Assembly (NCBI GenBank): GCA_947172705.1
Contig: CAMWCA010000032.1
Coordinates: 1 to 38,796 of the forward strand
Direction of reading: 5' to 3'
Length of the DNA: 38,796 nt
Source: an uncultured Lachnospiraceae bacterium
GTDB taxonomy: Bacteria; Bacillota; Clostridia; Lachnospirales; Lachnospiraceae
The notes beneath the pieces were generated by a model. The model saw only the letters and a program-made list of their open reading frames with translations, did no database searches and was not told the origin of the DNA. This document shows, piece after piece, positions 25,921 through 33,421 of this stretch. The position numbers were made by a program, and so were the translations under genes. Position 1 is the stretch's first letter. Each line of letters starts with the position of its first letter.

Positions 25921-26790
25921 TTACAGCCCTTCCGCAACTTCCTTCATATATTTTCCATAGTCGGTTTTCATCAGCGGCTCCGCAAGCTTCAAAAGCTGTT
26001 CCTTGCTAATAAAGCCTCTCTTATATGCAATTTCTTCAATACAGGAAATATACAGACCCTGACGTTTCTGGAATGCAGCCACAAAATCAGCGGCATCCAG
26101 CAATGAATCATGATTCCCAGTGTCCAGCCACGCAAAACCGCGTCCCAGCGTTTCCACATGCAGGGTTCCCCTGCGCAGATACTCGTTATTGATGCTGGTG
26201 ATCTCAATTTCTCCTCTCGCGGAAGGCTTTACATTTTCGGCAATTTCCACCACCTCATTGTCATAAAAATACAGCCCCGGAACTGCATAATTGCTTTTGG
26301 GGTTTTCCGGTTTTTCCTCAATGGACAACGCCTTCCCCGTATCGTCAAATTCCACTACGCCGTATTCCCTGGGATCTCGTACATAATATCCAAAGATGGT
26401 TGCTCCCTTTTCTCTCGCCGCAACCTCCCGCAGCACTCTTGAAAAGCTCTGCCCATAAAATATATTATCTCCAAGAACCAGCGCCACCCGATCCTTTCCG
26501 ATAAACTCTGCTCCTATGATAAACGCATCTGCAAGCCCTCTGGGTTCTTCCTGGACCGCATAAGAAAACTGCATTCCCAACTGCTCTCCGTCTCCTAAAA
26601 GCGCCTCAAACACAGGCAGATCCCTGGGTGTTGAAATAATCAACACTTCTCTGATTCCTGCCAGCATCAGCGTGGACAAAGGATAATAGATCATGGGTTT
26701 ATCATAAACCGGCATGATCTGCTTGCTGATTGCCTTCGTCAAAGGATAAAGCCTTGTTCCCGAACCTCCTGCCAAAATAATTCCCTTCAT
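25921..26790 (-). CDS. rfbA: Glucose-1-phosphate thymidylyltransferase
   Basis: A 289-residue nucleotidyltransferase that makes dTDP-glucose, the first step of dTDP-rhamnose synthesis. The nucleotide loop [12 protein letters not shown], the segment [26 protein letters not shown] with the metal Asp, and the glucose-site [13 protein letters not shown] are visible. Normal length. The ATG at 26790 follows GGAGGTGTTGCAT; the frame is open 60 codons upstream with no family similarity. It is the first gene after a strong promoter and so probably heads the rfbA-rfbC-wzm-wzt transcript. Confidence 0.97.
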   Translation of the reverse strand: MKGIILAGGSGTRLYPLTKAISKQIMPVYDKPMIYYPLSTLMLAGIREVLIISTPRDLPVFEALLGDGEQLGMQFSYAVQEEPRGLADAFIIGAEFIGKDRVALVLGDNIFYGQSFSRVLREVAAREKGATIFGYYVRDPREYGVVEFDDTGKALSIEEKPENPKSNYAVPGLYFYDNEVVEIAENVKPSARGEIEITSINNEYLRRGTLHVETLGRGFAWLDTGNHDSLLDAADFVAAFQKRQGLYISCIEEIAYKRGFISKEQLLKLAEPLMKTDYGKYMKEVAEGL

Positions 26791-26839
26791 ATGCAACACC
26801 TCCAAAAATGTCCTTCTCTTTCCATGCATAGCTTGTATT

Positions 26840-26868
26840 AGTATACCACAAAATGGAAGTCCCCGCAA
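26840..26868 (-). promoter_or_regulatory. Strong promoter of rfbA and the downstream cluster
   Basis: On the minus strand TTGCGG (26863-26868) and TATACT (26840-26845) are 17 nt apart. It lies between the CotH gene and rfbA; the start would be about 43 nt before the rfbA ATG. Confidence 0.7.
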
Positions 26869-26905
26869 CGACCGCCTACCTTTGGCGCATGACTCTGGCA
26901 CGTGG

Positions 26906-28801
26906 TCACTGGGGCGTCCCGCCGTCCTCCTCCTGCGTCCAGCGTCCTTCCACAATTCGATAATATTCAATCACAAATCCATCGCTGATCAGATCATCAT
27001 AGTCCTTATCAAAATATCCTTCAAAATGCCATCCTTCCGGCTCATAATGGGGAAGATGCGAAATCCCGGTTCCCTTCTCCACCCAATAGTACAGTGTCTG
27101 GTTATAGCCCTGATCCAGGAAAGGGGCGTCATTACGCACTTCCACAAGGCAGAACTCCCTGCCCTCGATCCAAAGCTTATCCAGAAAGCTTAATTTTCTC
27201 GTCATAAAATCTTCCACTACAGCAAGACAGGGATCCAGCGTGTCATATTCTTCATAAGAGTCCACCTGCCTTTGATTGATATCCACATCTATCCCCTCAG
27301 GCATGGTAAAAAACCAGCTTAACCGGTTTTCATGCCATCTAAAGGCATCTAAAACCGCAGATCTGCGGATCTCTTTCACCCATCCGTCTATCTCTTTCAG
27401 GAGAATTCTTTCATATTCATCCCGAAACACCTGCACATACTTACTCTTGACCAGTTCCTGGAATTTTGGATTCCGCCACATGGCGGCAAGCCATCGATTC
27501 TGATTATTGTCATCCTCATTTCCACACATTTCCACTACCCCTGTAAGGGCTTCCGGCACTGCATACATAGGTTTGTTTACATTTCCCATGATACCGTCAA
27601 AGTCCCATACCGGTCCTGCATACCAGAGGGAATCCCCCTCTTTCAAGGCATATGCAAACTGGCTGGTAATCCCTACGTCATGGTCTCCCGACAGTTCCTC
27701 TACCAGCCATGCCTCCGCAAAGGATTCCATATGGATCAATTCTTCCAGAGGCTTTCCACTTATCTGGCTGACGCCATTTTCGGCAAAAAGAGCGCTTTCC
27801 ACATCATTCAGCCTTCCCAAAAGCTGTGCTTTTTCTTCTTCTGTCACCGGATCATCTGAATGAATAATAAAAATCTGTCCTCTGTCCGTAATCATTTGCG
27901 TAGCATCATCTCGGGCTCTGAAATCCAGTTCCATCTCGATAAACCAGTTGGCTTTCGGGTCGATCTCCAGTCTGTTTGTGCCGATCTCCACCGCTTCCGT
28001 AAGCAGGTACAAGCCCTGATAAGCTCCATTTAAGTATACCTCTATAAACTCTCCCTGAGGCTCATAAGCATCTATACAGTTATAAGCAAGATCTCTGATT
28101 ATCTTATTTCTGATAAAAGTGCCGTCAGTGGCATTCGCCAGCAAATTCCACTTCACCGCAGCCTCCATCCCCAACAGTTCTACAGGCTCCTTCAATGTAA
28201 AGGTAAAAGGTTTCTTGTCCAACTCTGCAGTAAGATTTCCTCTGACCTTAAATTTTTCCATTTCCCCTTCGCAAACAAGCTCCCCCTTTTGGTCAAGCAT
28301 CTGCATATAACCTGTTTCAAAATATTTCTTCTCCGGCGATTCCTCTCGGCTTAATATTTCCTCCTGCTCCTGTGCCTGAATAAAAATAGCGGGAAGCTTC
28401 TCAGAGCACAAAACCTGCAATGTTGTACACACAGTTTTCGTCCCCGGCATTCCCCGAATCTCAAGCTCATGGATCTTCTCTTCTCCCTCATCCTTCCAAT
28501 TCCTGCCGCTGCCATATGCAACACCATCAATCAAAACGCTTACGCCAAGAGTCTCATAATGGATCGAAAATTCACCCGCTTTCCCTGAAAACCAAGAGGG
28601 GAGGAACAGATAACATCTCCCATCCGCCGGATCCCTCCATACGGGAAAACTCTGCTCTCCTCCCTCACCCTCACAGGTAAAAGAAAGCTCCTCTAAAACT
28701 TCTTTCTCCAAATCCATATTTCCCATGGACAAAACAATAAGCAGAAGCAGCCCCAAAAAGGCGCCTGCTGTCAAGCCAAAGCTCATTTTGCTCTTATTCA
28801 A
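26906..28801 (-). CDS. CotH kinase family protein, membrane-anchored
   Basis: A 631-residue protein with one N-terminal membrane segment (about 8-28) and a large extracellular part. The TTG start at 28801 is chosen because AAAGGTGG lies 7 nt upstream. A beta-rich domain (about 35-150) precedes the CotH kinase fold (about 170-480). [48 protein letters not shown] and WDFDGIMGN match CotH landmarks; the DFD should bind metal. Spore CotH phosphorylates coat proteins, but most members of the family, including those next to VTC and DUF4956 genes, have no known substrate. It precedes rfbA on the same strand. Confidence 0.88.
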   Translation of the reverse strand: MNKSKMSFGLTAGAFLGLLLLIVLSMGNMDLEKEVLEELSFTCEGEGGEQSFPVWRDPADGRCYLFLPSWFSGKAGEFSIHYETLGVSVLIDGVAYGSGRNWKDEGEEKIHELEIRGMPGTKTVCTTLQVLCSEKLPAIFIQAQEQEEILSREESPEKKYFETGYMQMLDQKGELVCEGEMEKFKVRGNLTAELDKKPFTFTLKEPVELLGMEAAVKWNLLANATDGTFIRNKIIRDLAYNCIDAYEPQGEFIEVYLNGAYQGLYLLTEAVEIGTNRLEIDPKANWFIEMELDFRARDDATQMITDRGQIFIIHSDDPVTEEEKAQLLGRLNDVESALFAENGVSQISGKPLEELIHMESFAEAWLVEELSGDHDVGITSQFAYALKEGDSLWYAGPVWDFDGIMGNVNKPMYAVPEALTGVVEMCGNEDDNNQNRWLAAMWRNPKFQELVKSKYVQVFRDEYERILLKEIDGWVKEIRRSAVLDAFRWHENRLSWFFTMPEGIDVDINQRQVDSYEEYDTLDPCLAVVEDFMTRKLSFLDKLWIEGREFCLVEVRNDAPFLDQGYNQTLYYWVEKGTGISHLPHYEPEGWHFEGYFDKDYDDLISDGFVIEYYRIVEGRWTQEEDGGTPQ

Positions 28802-28860
28802 TACAAAACCACCTTTCCCGGATCTGCCATGCTTCCTGTATTCTCTCTGGTGTTTCCGGC

Positions 28861-29538
28861 TTAATAGGTCACTTCGCCATCATGGGACAGCAATGAAACT
28901 GAGTGTATTCTCTGGAGTGCCGAAAGTTCGTTCACCAGTTCCTCATCCTCGCTTGTTCTCACCTCAATAACCAGATCAAGCTGTCCAGATGAAATATTTC
29001 TGGATTTAATCTTATGATATTTGCTGTACTTTTCTACAACCTCCAAAATTGCCTGACTTTGATGCTCCGCCGCATCCGTGTTCACCACCAGAATCATTGG
29101 ACTCTTACCCACAGGCATCCTGTCCAATGCCAGAATCACAATGGTTAGCAAAAAAGAAACCAAAACCGCAAGCTTAAGCAAGCCCGCGCCACAGATAATC
29201 CCCAGTGCAAGCGACCAGAATAAAAATACCAGATCCAGAGGTTCCTTTATGGCTGTTCTAAAACGGACAATGGAAAGAGCGCCCACCATACCCAGAGAAA
29301 TCACGATGCTGGACTGTATGGTGAGAATAATTGCCGTGGTAATGATCGAAAGTGCCACTAAACTGATATTAAAGTTTTTTGAATAAAAAGTCTTGCGAGT
29401 CATAATGCGATACACAAGATAAATATACAATGCCAAAAGTGATGCACACAGCAGCGTAACTGCAATATCCGTGGTTCCGATCTCTCCTCCTGCATATCCC
29501 TCTAAAAAAGATTTCCTGAAAATGTCTTTAAAACTCAT
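28861..29538 (-). CDS. DUF4956 membrane protein
   Basis: A 225-residue protein with four predicted membrane helices (about 25-45, 58-80, 85-125 and 125-140) and a soluble C-terminal domain. The conserved GMVGALSIVRFRTAIKEP segment between helices is characteristic of DUF4956. The C-terminal part, with ILVVNTDA, looks like a small ACT-like alpha/beta domain. DUF4956 genes commonly sit beside VTC and CotH genes, as here, which suggests a membrane complex. The function is unknown. The ATG follows AAGGAAAAAAA. Confidence 0.9.
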   Translation of the reverse strand: MSFKDIFRKSFLEGYAGGEIGTTDIAVTLLCASLLALYIYLVYRIMTRKTFYSKNFNISLVALSIITTAIILTIQSSIVISLGMVGALSIVRFRTAIKEPLDLVFLFWSLALGIICGAGLLKLAVLVSFLLTIVILALDRMPVGKSPMILVVNTDAAEHQSQAILEVVEKYSKYHKIKSRNISSGQLDLVIEVRTSEDEELVNELSALQRIHSVSLLSHDGEVTY

Positions 29539-29561
29539 TTTTTTTCCTTTCTTCCGCTTTT

Positions 29562-30269
29562 TTAAAAAAACGCACTGTTATATTTTCTGCACAAATAATA
29601 TTTAGAAAACGCAGTCGCCCGCATATGCCCCAATTGGAGAATCTGTTGAAGATGATCTGGCAAAAAAGCGTCATATTTCACCTCCAACAACTCCGTTCCA
29701 AGAGGCAGTACCGCTCTTCCATAGATACGCTTTTCTAAAAAGTCTTCTGTTTTTGACGAGGATAAAATATTACTGTCAAAGGTGATTCTCACATTGCCAT
29801 CCCGGTAAATAAAAGGGCGTCTGTCATACTCCACAATCACCTTGGGGCGCATCAGCCTGGTCTCCATCAGAATCCAAAGCTCCTGCATCAATTCCGGTGC
29901 CCTTTCAAAGGAGCTGCCCAAAGAACCACCGCCCACCAACAACTCGTACCACTCCTTTGAAAGGCGGCATCCTTCCTTTTGCGTCATTCCCCTGATTTTT
30001 CTTTTGCGTTCCAAATGAATCAGCTCCTGTCCGCCATTGTAAATACGAATCCGGTACTTTTCTCTTGGACATACGCCGTTTTCATTCTCATAATAGCATC
30101 TGTCATGAAGATCATCAAAATAAAGACTGCGGATTCTGTAGCTTCCATCCTCTCCTGCATGGGGGTCAGGTTTCATGATTCCCCGCAGCCTGCTTTGCAA
30201 CATTTTTGTCTGCGCTGCCGTACAAAAATATTTAAATTCATGGCGAAACCTTATCTTCTCTGTTTCCAA
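29562..30269 (-). CDS. VTC-domain protein (polyphosphate polymerase-like)
   Basis: A 235-residue soluble protein with the VTC tunnel fold. The start is a TTG with GGAGGGAAGGG before it. The N-terminal RHEFKYFC, the segment YRIRSLYFDD, the basic KYRIRIYNGG and HLERKRKIRG, VIVEYDRRPF, RITFDSN and LLEVKYD supply the Arg/Lys and Glu ring seen in yeast Vtc4, which makes polyphosphate from ATP. Whether the bacterial protein does this is not shown. Start and stop lie within 23 nt of neighbours, so the genes are cotranscribed with DUF4956 and CotH. Confidence 0.9.
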   Translation of the reverse strand: METEKIRFRHEFKYFCTAAQTKMLQSRLRGIMKPDPHAGEDGSYRIRSLYFDDLHDRCYYENENGVCPREKYRIRIYNGGQELIHLERKRKIRGMTQKEGCRLSKEWYELLVGGGSLGSSFERAPELMQELWILMETRLMRPKVIVEYDRRPFIYRDGNVRITFDSNILSSSKTEDFLEKRIYGRAVLPLGTELLEVKYDAFLPDHLQQILQLGHMRATAFSKYYLCRKYNSAFF

Positions 30270-30287
30270 TCCCTTCCCTCCTGCTGT

Positions 30288-32249
30288 TTATTCCATTTCC
30301 GGGTTTGCTCTGAAAAACCCAAATTTTTCCCCATTGTATTCAAATTCCTCATGAAGGTAAAAACCGTCTGTCAATCCAGGATAGTTTTCCTGGAGATACC
30401 AAAGACTTTTCATGGAACAGAAAAACCATGGTTCATCCTCCAACTCATTGCGAATCCATTCCATGGTATCAAGAGGCATATTTAAGTAAGACCATTCCGT
30501 CGAATGGAGATGGACATCCCGGTCTACCATGGACATCAGTTCTGGGACTCCCTCCCCAAAGGACACTGCGTCCGGAGGAACCTGCACCCAAATCTGTCCT
30601 GCAAATTCCACCAGTTCCTGCCTTTTCCATATGGTTTCCCTGGATGTCTTCCACGCCCCGGGCATGGAATAAATACCGTCAAACGCCATTACAAATAAAA
30701 GAAATACCGTAATTACCCGCAAAGCTAAAAACAAAAAACGGTCAGGCTTCGCAAACCAGGAATCCTTCTTTTCCCGCCATTCCAGGTAAATCTCCTGACT
30801 TTTCCGGAAAATAACAGCCTGCAGAATCAACATCAAAAACAGGATAATAAACATACAGCCTTCTACGGGACGATTAATATAATAAAGCATCAGGGCAAGA
30901 CTCATTACGCCAAGAAAAAAGTAAAAGGGCTTAAGGAATCTTCTGAAAGAATCTTCCTTTTCCCGGGAAGGAAAAAAGACCTGAATAACCGCCGGAGCCG
31001 CCGCTCCCATAAACAATACCGCTGATCCGATCCAGGCATGGGTAACGTTGGGAAGTGCCAGCTCGATCTTATCTATATAATCTCTGTCCGAAATAAGAGG
31101 AAACATAAATTCCCTGATACTTAAAAGCTCTCCTCCCGCAAGGAGATTGTAGCCGTTGATCAAAATATACGACAGCGCTATCGGCACAAGGGTATAGATC
31201 AAAATCTCCCGTACCAGCAGAAGAACCTTGCGAAGGGAAAGCGCATTCCCATCCATCACACCCATAACACATCTGTAAAGGGAAAAGGAAAGCATGGTAA
31301 CAATTCCTACCTCTGTTGACCAGACAAAGGACATGGTAAGGATTACCACTGCCGCCACGCAATATTTCTTGTTCTTTTGGTATTCCCACAACGCAAAAGC
31401 CGCCAGCAGAACCGGAAAGATCATCCGGTGAGGATGCACCTGAAGAAACACTCCTCCCTGCATCAACTGAAAATACTGCTCTCCAACAGCAAACATTCCC
31501 AAATAGAAAATTAAATCATTTTTTGCAAAGTAATTTAAAACATATAAAAACAGAAGAACAGATATTCCTGCAATCAACGCCGCTATTATAAAAATCCCTG
31601 TTAGGTAATCTATGTGAAAGCATTTATGAAGAAACTTAAGCGCAGGCATATAAAGAATCCCATAATGCCCATAGAGAGATTCCATGTTTTTACTGTAGGG
31701 TATCATCCAGCAGACATGAATAATGCTATTGGTATAAGCATGGCTGTGATAGGTTCCCCCCTGCACATCCTGAAAAATATTAGGCGCATAAAACTGAACG
31801 GCTACGCCTGCGGCAAACAAAAATGACACTGCCCCACGGATTCTCTTTCTAAGCTTTTGCCCCTTTGGGTTGGATTCTCTGCGCAAAAGAAAAAGACACA
31901 ACAATGTCCCCGAAACCATCAGTGCAATCCACAATGGGAACGGAAAAGTTCTGCGGATTAACTCCACTTCCTCCAGCGCCTGTTCCGTATTAGTTTCATT
32001 CATATAAAACAATATGATCCAAAGCCCCAGCAAGGCGATTCCACCAATGCTCCATAGTTTTTCCATCAATGGCTTTTCAGCTTTACGTTTTCTGTCTATA
32101 AGAAAATATGCCAGTAAAACCACACCAATAAAAAACACACATGCCGCAACAAAAAACTCCATGTTGTGCAGTGGTATCCAGTTTCGCAGCATTGCAAAAA
32201 GAACAAATGCAATGCTGCCGATCATAAAGCTTTTTCCTTCTCTCGTCAT
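30288..32249 (-). CDS. Large polytopic membrane protein, GT-C-like
   Basis: A 653-residue protein with about 13-14 predicted membrane helices and a C-terminal soluble part of about 120 residues. The start follows AGGTAGGATTGT. The first half has loop segments such as YHSHAYTNSI and NMESLYGHYG and a Glu-Gln-rich loop. No DxD or other catalytic motif is sure, but the multi-helix plus soluble tail plan is that of GT-C glycosyltransferases and oligosaccharide-modifying membrane enzymes. It lies between rfbB and the VTC gene on the same strand, so a role in decorating the surface polymer is an inference. I do not recognise the family. Confidence 0.7.
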   Translation of the reverse strand: MTREGKSFMIGSIAFVLFAMLRNWIPLHNMEFFVAACVFFIGVVLLAYFLIDRKRKAEKPLMEKLWSIGGIALLGLWIILFYMNETNTEQALEEVELIRRTFPFPLWIALMVSGTLLCLFLLRRESNPKGQKLRKRIRGAVSFLFAAGVAVQFYAPNIFQDVQGGTYHSHAYTNSIIHVCWMIPYSKNMESLYGHYGILYMPALKFLHKCFHIDYLTGIFIIAALIAGISVLLFLYVLNYFAKNDLIFYLGMFAVGEQYFQLMQGGVFLQVHPHRMIFPVLLAAFALWEYQKNKKYCVAAVVILTMSFVWSTEVGIVTMLSFSLYRCVMGVMDGNALSLRKVLLLVREILIYTLVPIALSYILINGYNLLAGGELLSIREFMFPLISDRDYIDKIELALPNVTHAWIGSAVLFMGAAAPAVIQVFFPSREKEDSFRRFLKPFYFFLGVMSLALMLYYINRPVEGCMFIILFLMLILQAVIFRKSQEIYLEWREKKDSWFAKPDRFLFLALRVITVFLLFVMAFDGIYSMPGAWKTSRETIWKRQELVEFAGQIWVQVPPDAVSFGEGVPELMSMVDRDVHLHSTEWSYLNMPLDTMEWIRNELEDEPWFFCSMKSLWYLQENYPGLTDGFYLHEEFEYNGEKFGFFRANPEME

Positions 32250-32288
32250 ACAATCCTACCTGCCTTCACTCTGCTTTCAGGCACATCT

Positions 32289-33371
32289 TTACTTCTCTCC
32301 GTACATTGTCTCATAATAGTTCTGGTAATCGCCGCTTGTGACATTTTTCATCCATTCCTCATGCTCAAAGAACCACGCTATGGTACGTTTAATTCCCTCC
32401 TTGAACATGGTTTCAGGTTCCCATCCGATTTCCGCCTTGATCTTATCCGGGGCAATCGCATATCTCCTGTCATGTCCCTTGCGGTCTTCCACATAAGTGA
32501 TCAGATCCTCGCTGACCAGTTCCTTTCTTGGGTCGCCTTCCGGCAGCATTTCCTGAAGCGTATCCAGAATGATATGGATGATCTCGATATTTTGCTTTTC
32601 GTTGTGGCCTCCTACATTATAGGTTTCAAACAGTCTTCCCTTTTCCTGCACCATATCGATGGCTTTGGCGTGATCCTCCACATAAAGCCAGTCCCGGACA
32701 TTTTTGCCATCTCCGTATACAGGAAGCTTTTTCCCTGACAGGGCGTTGTTAATAATAAGGGGAATCAGTTTTTCCGGAAACTGATAGGGTCCGTAATTGT
32801 TGGAACAATTGGTGATATTCGCCGGGAACTTGTAGGTGTCCATATATGCTTTTACCAGCATATCCGAACTTGCCTTACTTGCCGAATAGGGGCTGTGAGG
32901 GGCATAGGGCGTTGTCTCATAAAAATATCCTCCCTCTTCCTCCAGGGAGCCGTACACCTCATCGGTAGATACATGGAGGAATTTCTTATCCGGCTTAAAA
33001 CTGCCGTCAGGATTCTCCCATGCCGCTTTTGCACAGTTCAGCATAACGGCTGTTCCCAGCACATTGGTCTGGACAAACACCTCCGGTGTTCTGATGCTTC
33101 TGTCCACATGGCTTTCCGCCGCAAAATGCACCACCCTGTCAATATCGTTTTCTGCAAAAATACGGGAGATCGCCTCCTTATCACAGATATCCGCTTTGAT
33201 AAAGGTATAATTTTCTCTGTTTTCCACATCTTTTAAGTTTTCAAGATTTCCCGCATAGGTAAGCGCGTCCACATTGATGATGCGGATATCGCCGCCATAT
33301 TTTTGAAACATGTAATGAATGTAATTGGACCCGATAAATCCGGCTCCTCCGGTTACCAAGTAAGTTTTCAT
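32289..33371 (-). CDS. rfbB: dTDP-glucose 4,6-dehydratase
   Basis: A 360-residue short-chain dehydrogenase of the extended type. The NAD-binding loop is TGGAGFIGSN, the catalytic Thr/Asp/Glu lie in STDEVYG and the Tyr/Lys pair in YSASKAS; NNYGPYQFPEKLIP is the substrate loop. It makes dTDP-4-keto-6-deoxyglucose, the second step of dTDP-rhamnose synthesis. GGAG lies 8 nt before the ATG. It is about 5.5 kb upstream of rfbA, separated by the CotH/DUF4956/VTC genes and the polytopic protein. Confidence 0.97.
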   Translation of the reverse strand: MKTYLVTGGAGFIGSNYIHYMFQKYGGDIRIINVDALTYAGNLENLKDVENRENYTFIKADICDKEAISRIFAENDIDRVVHFAAESHVDRSIRTPEVFVQTNVLGTAVMLNCAKAAWENPDGSFKPDKKFLHVSTDEVYGSLEEEGGYFYETTPYAPHSPYSASKASSDMLVKAYMDTYKFPANITNCSNNYGPYQFPEKLIPLIINNALSGKKLPVYGDGKNVRDWLYVEDHAKAIDMVQEKGRLFETYNVGGHNEKQNIEIIHIILDTLQEMLPEGDPRKELVSEDLITYVEDRKGHDRRYAIAPDKIKAEIGWEPETMFKEGIKRTIAWFFEHEEWMKNVTSGDYQNYYETMYGEK

Positions 33372-33421
33372 CTTCTTTTCTCCATTTTCCTTTTATTTTT
33401 TAATCCTTAGCATTCCAATGC

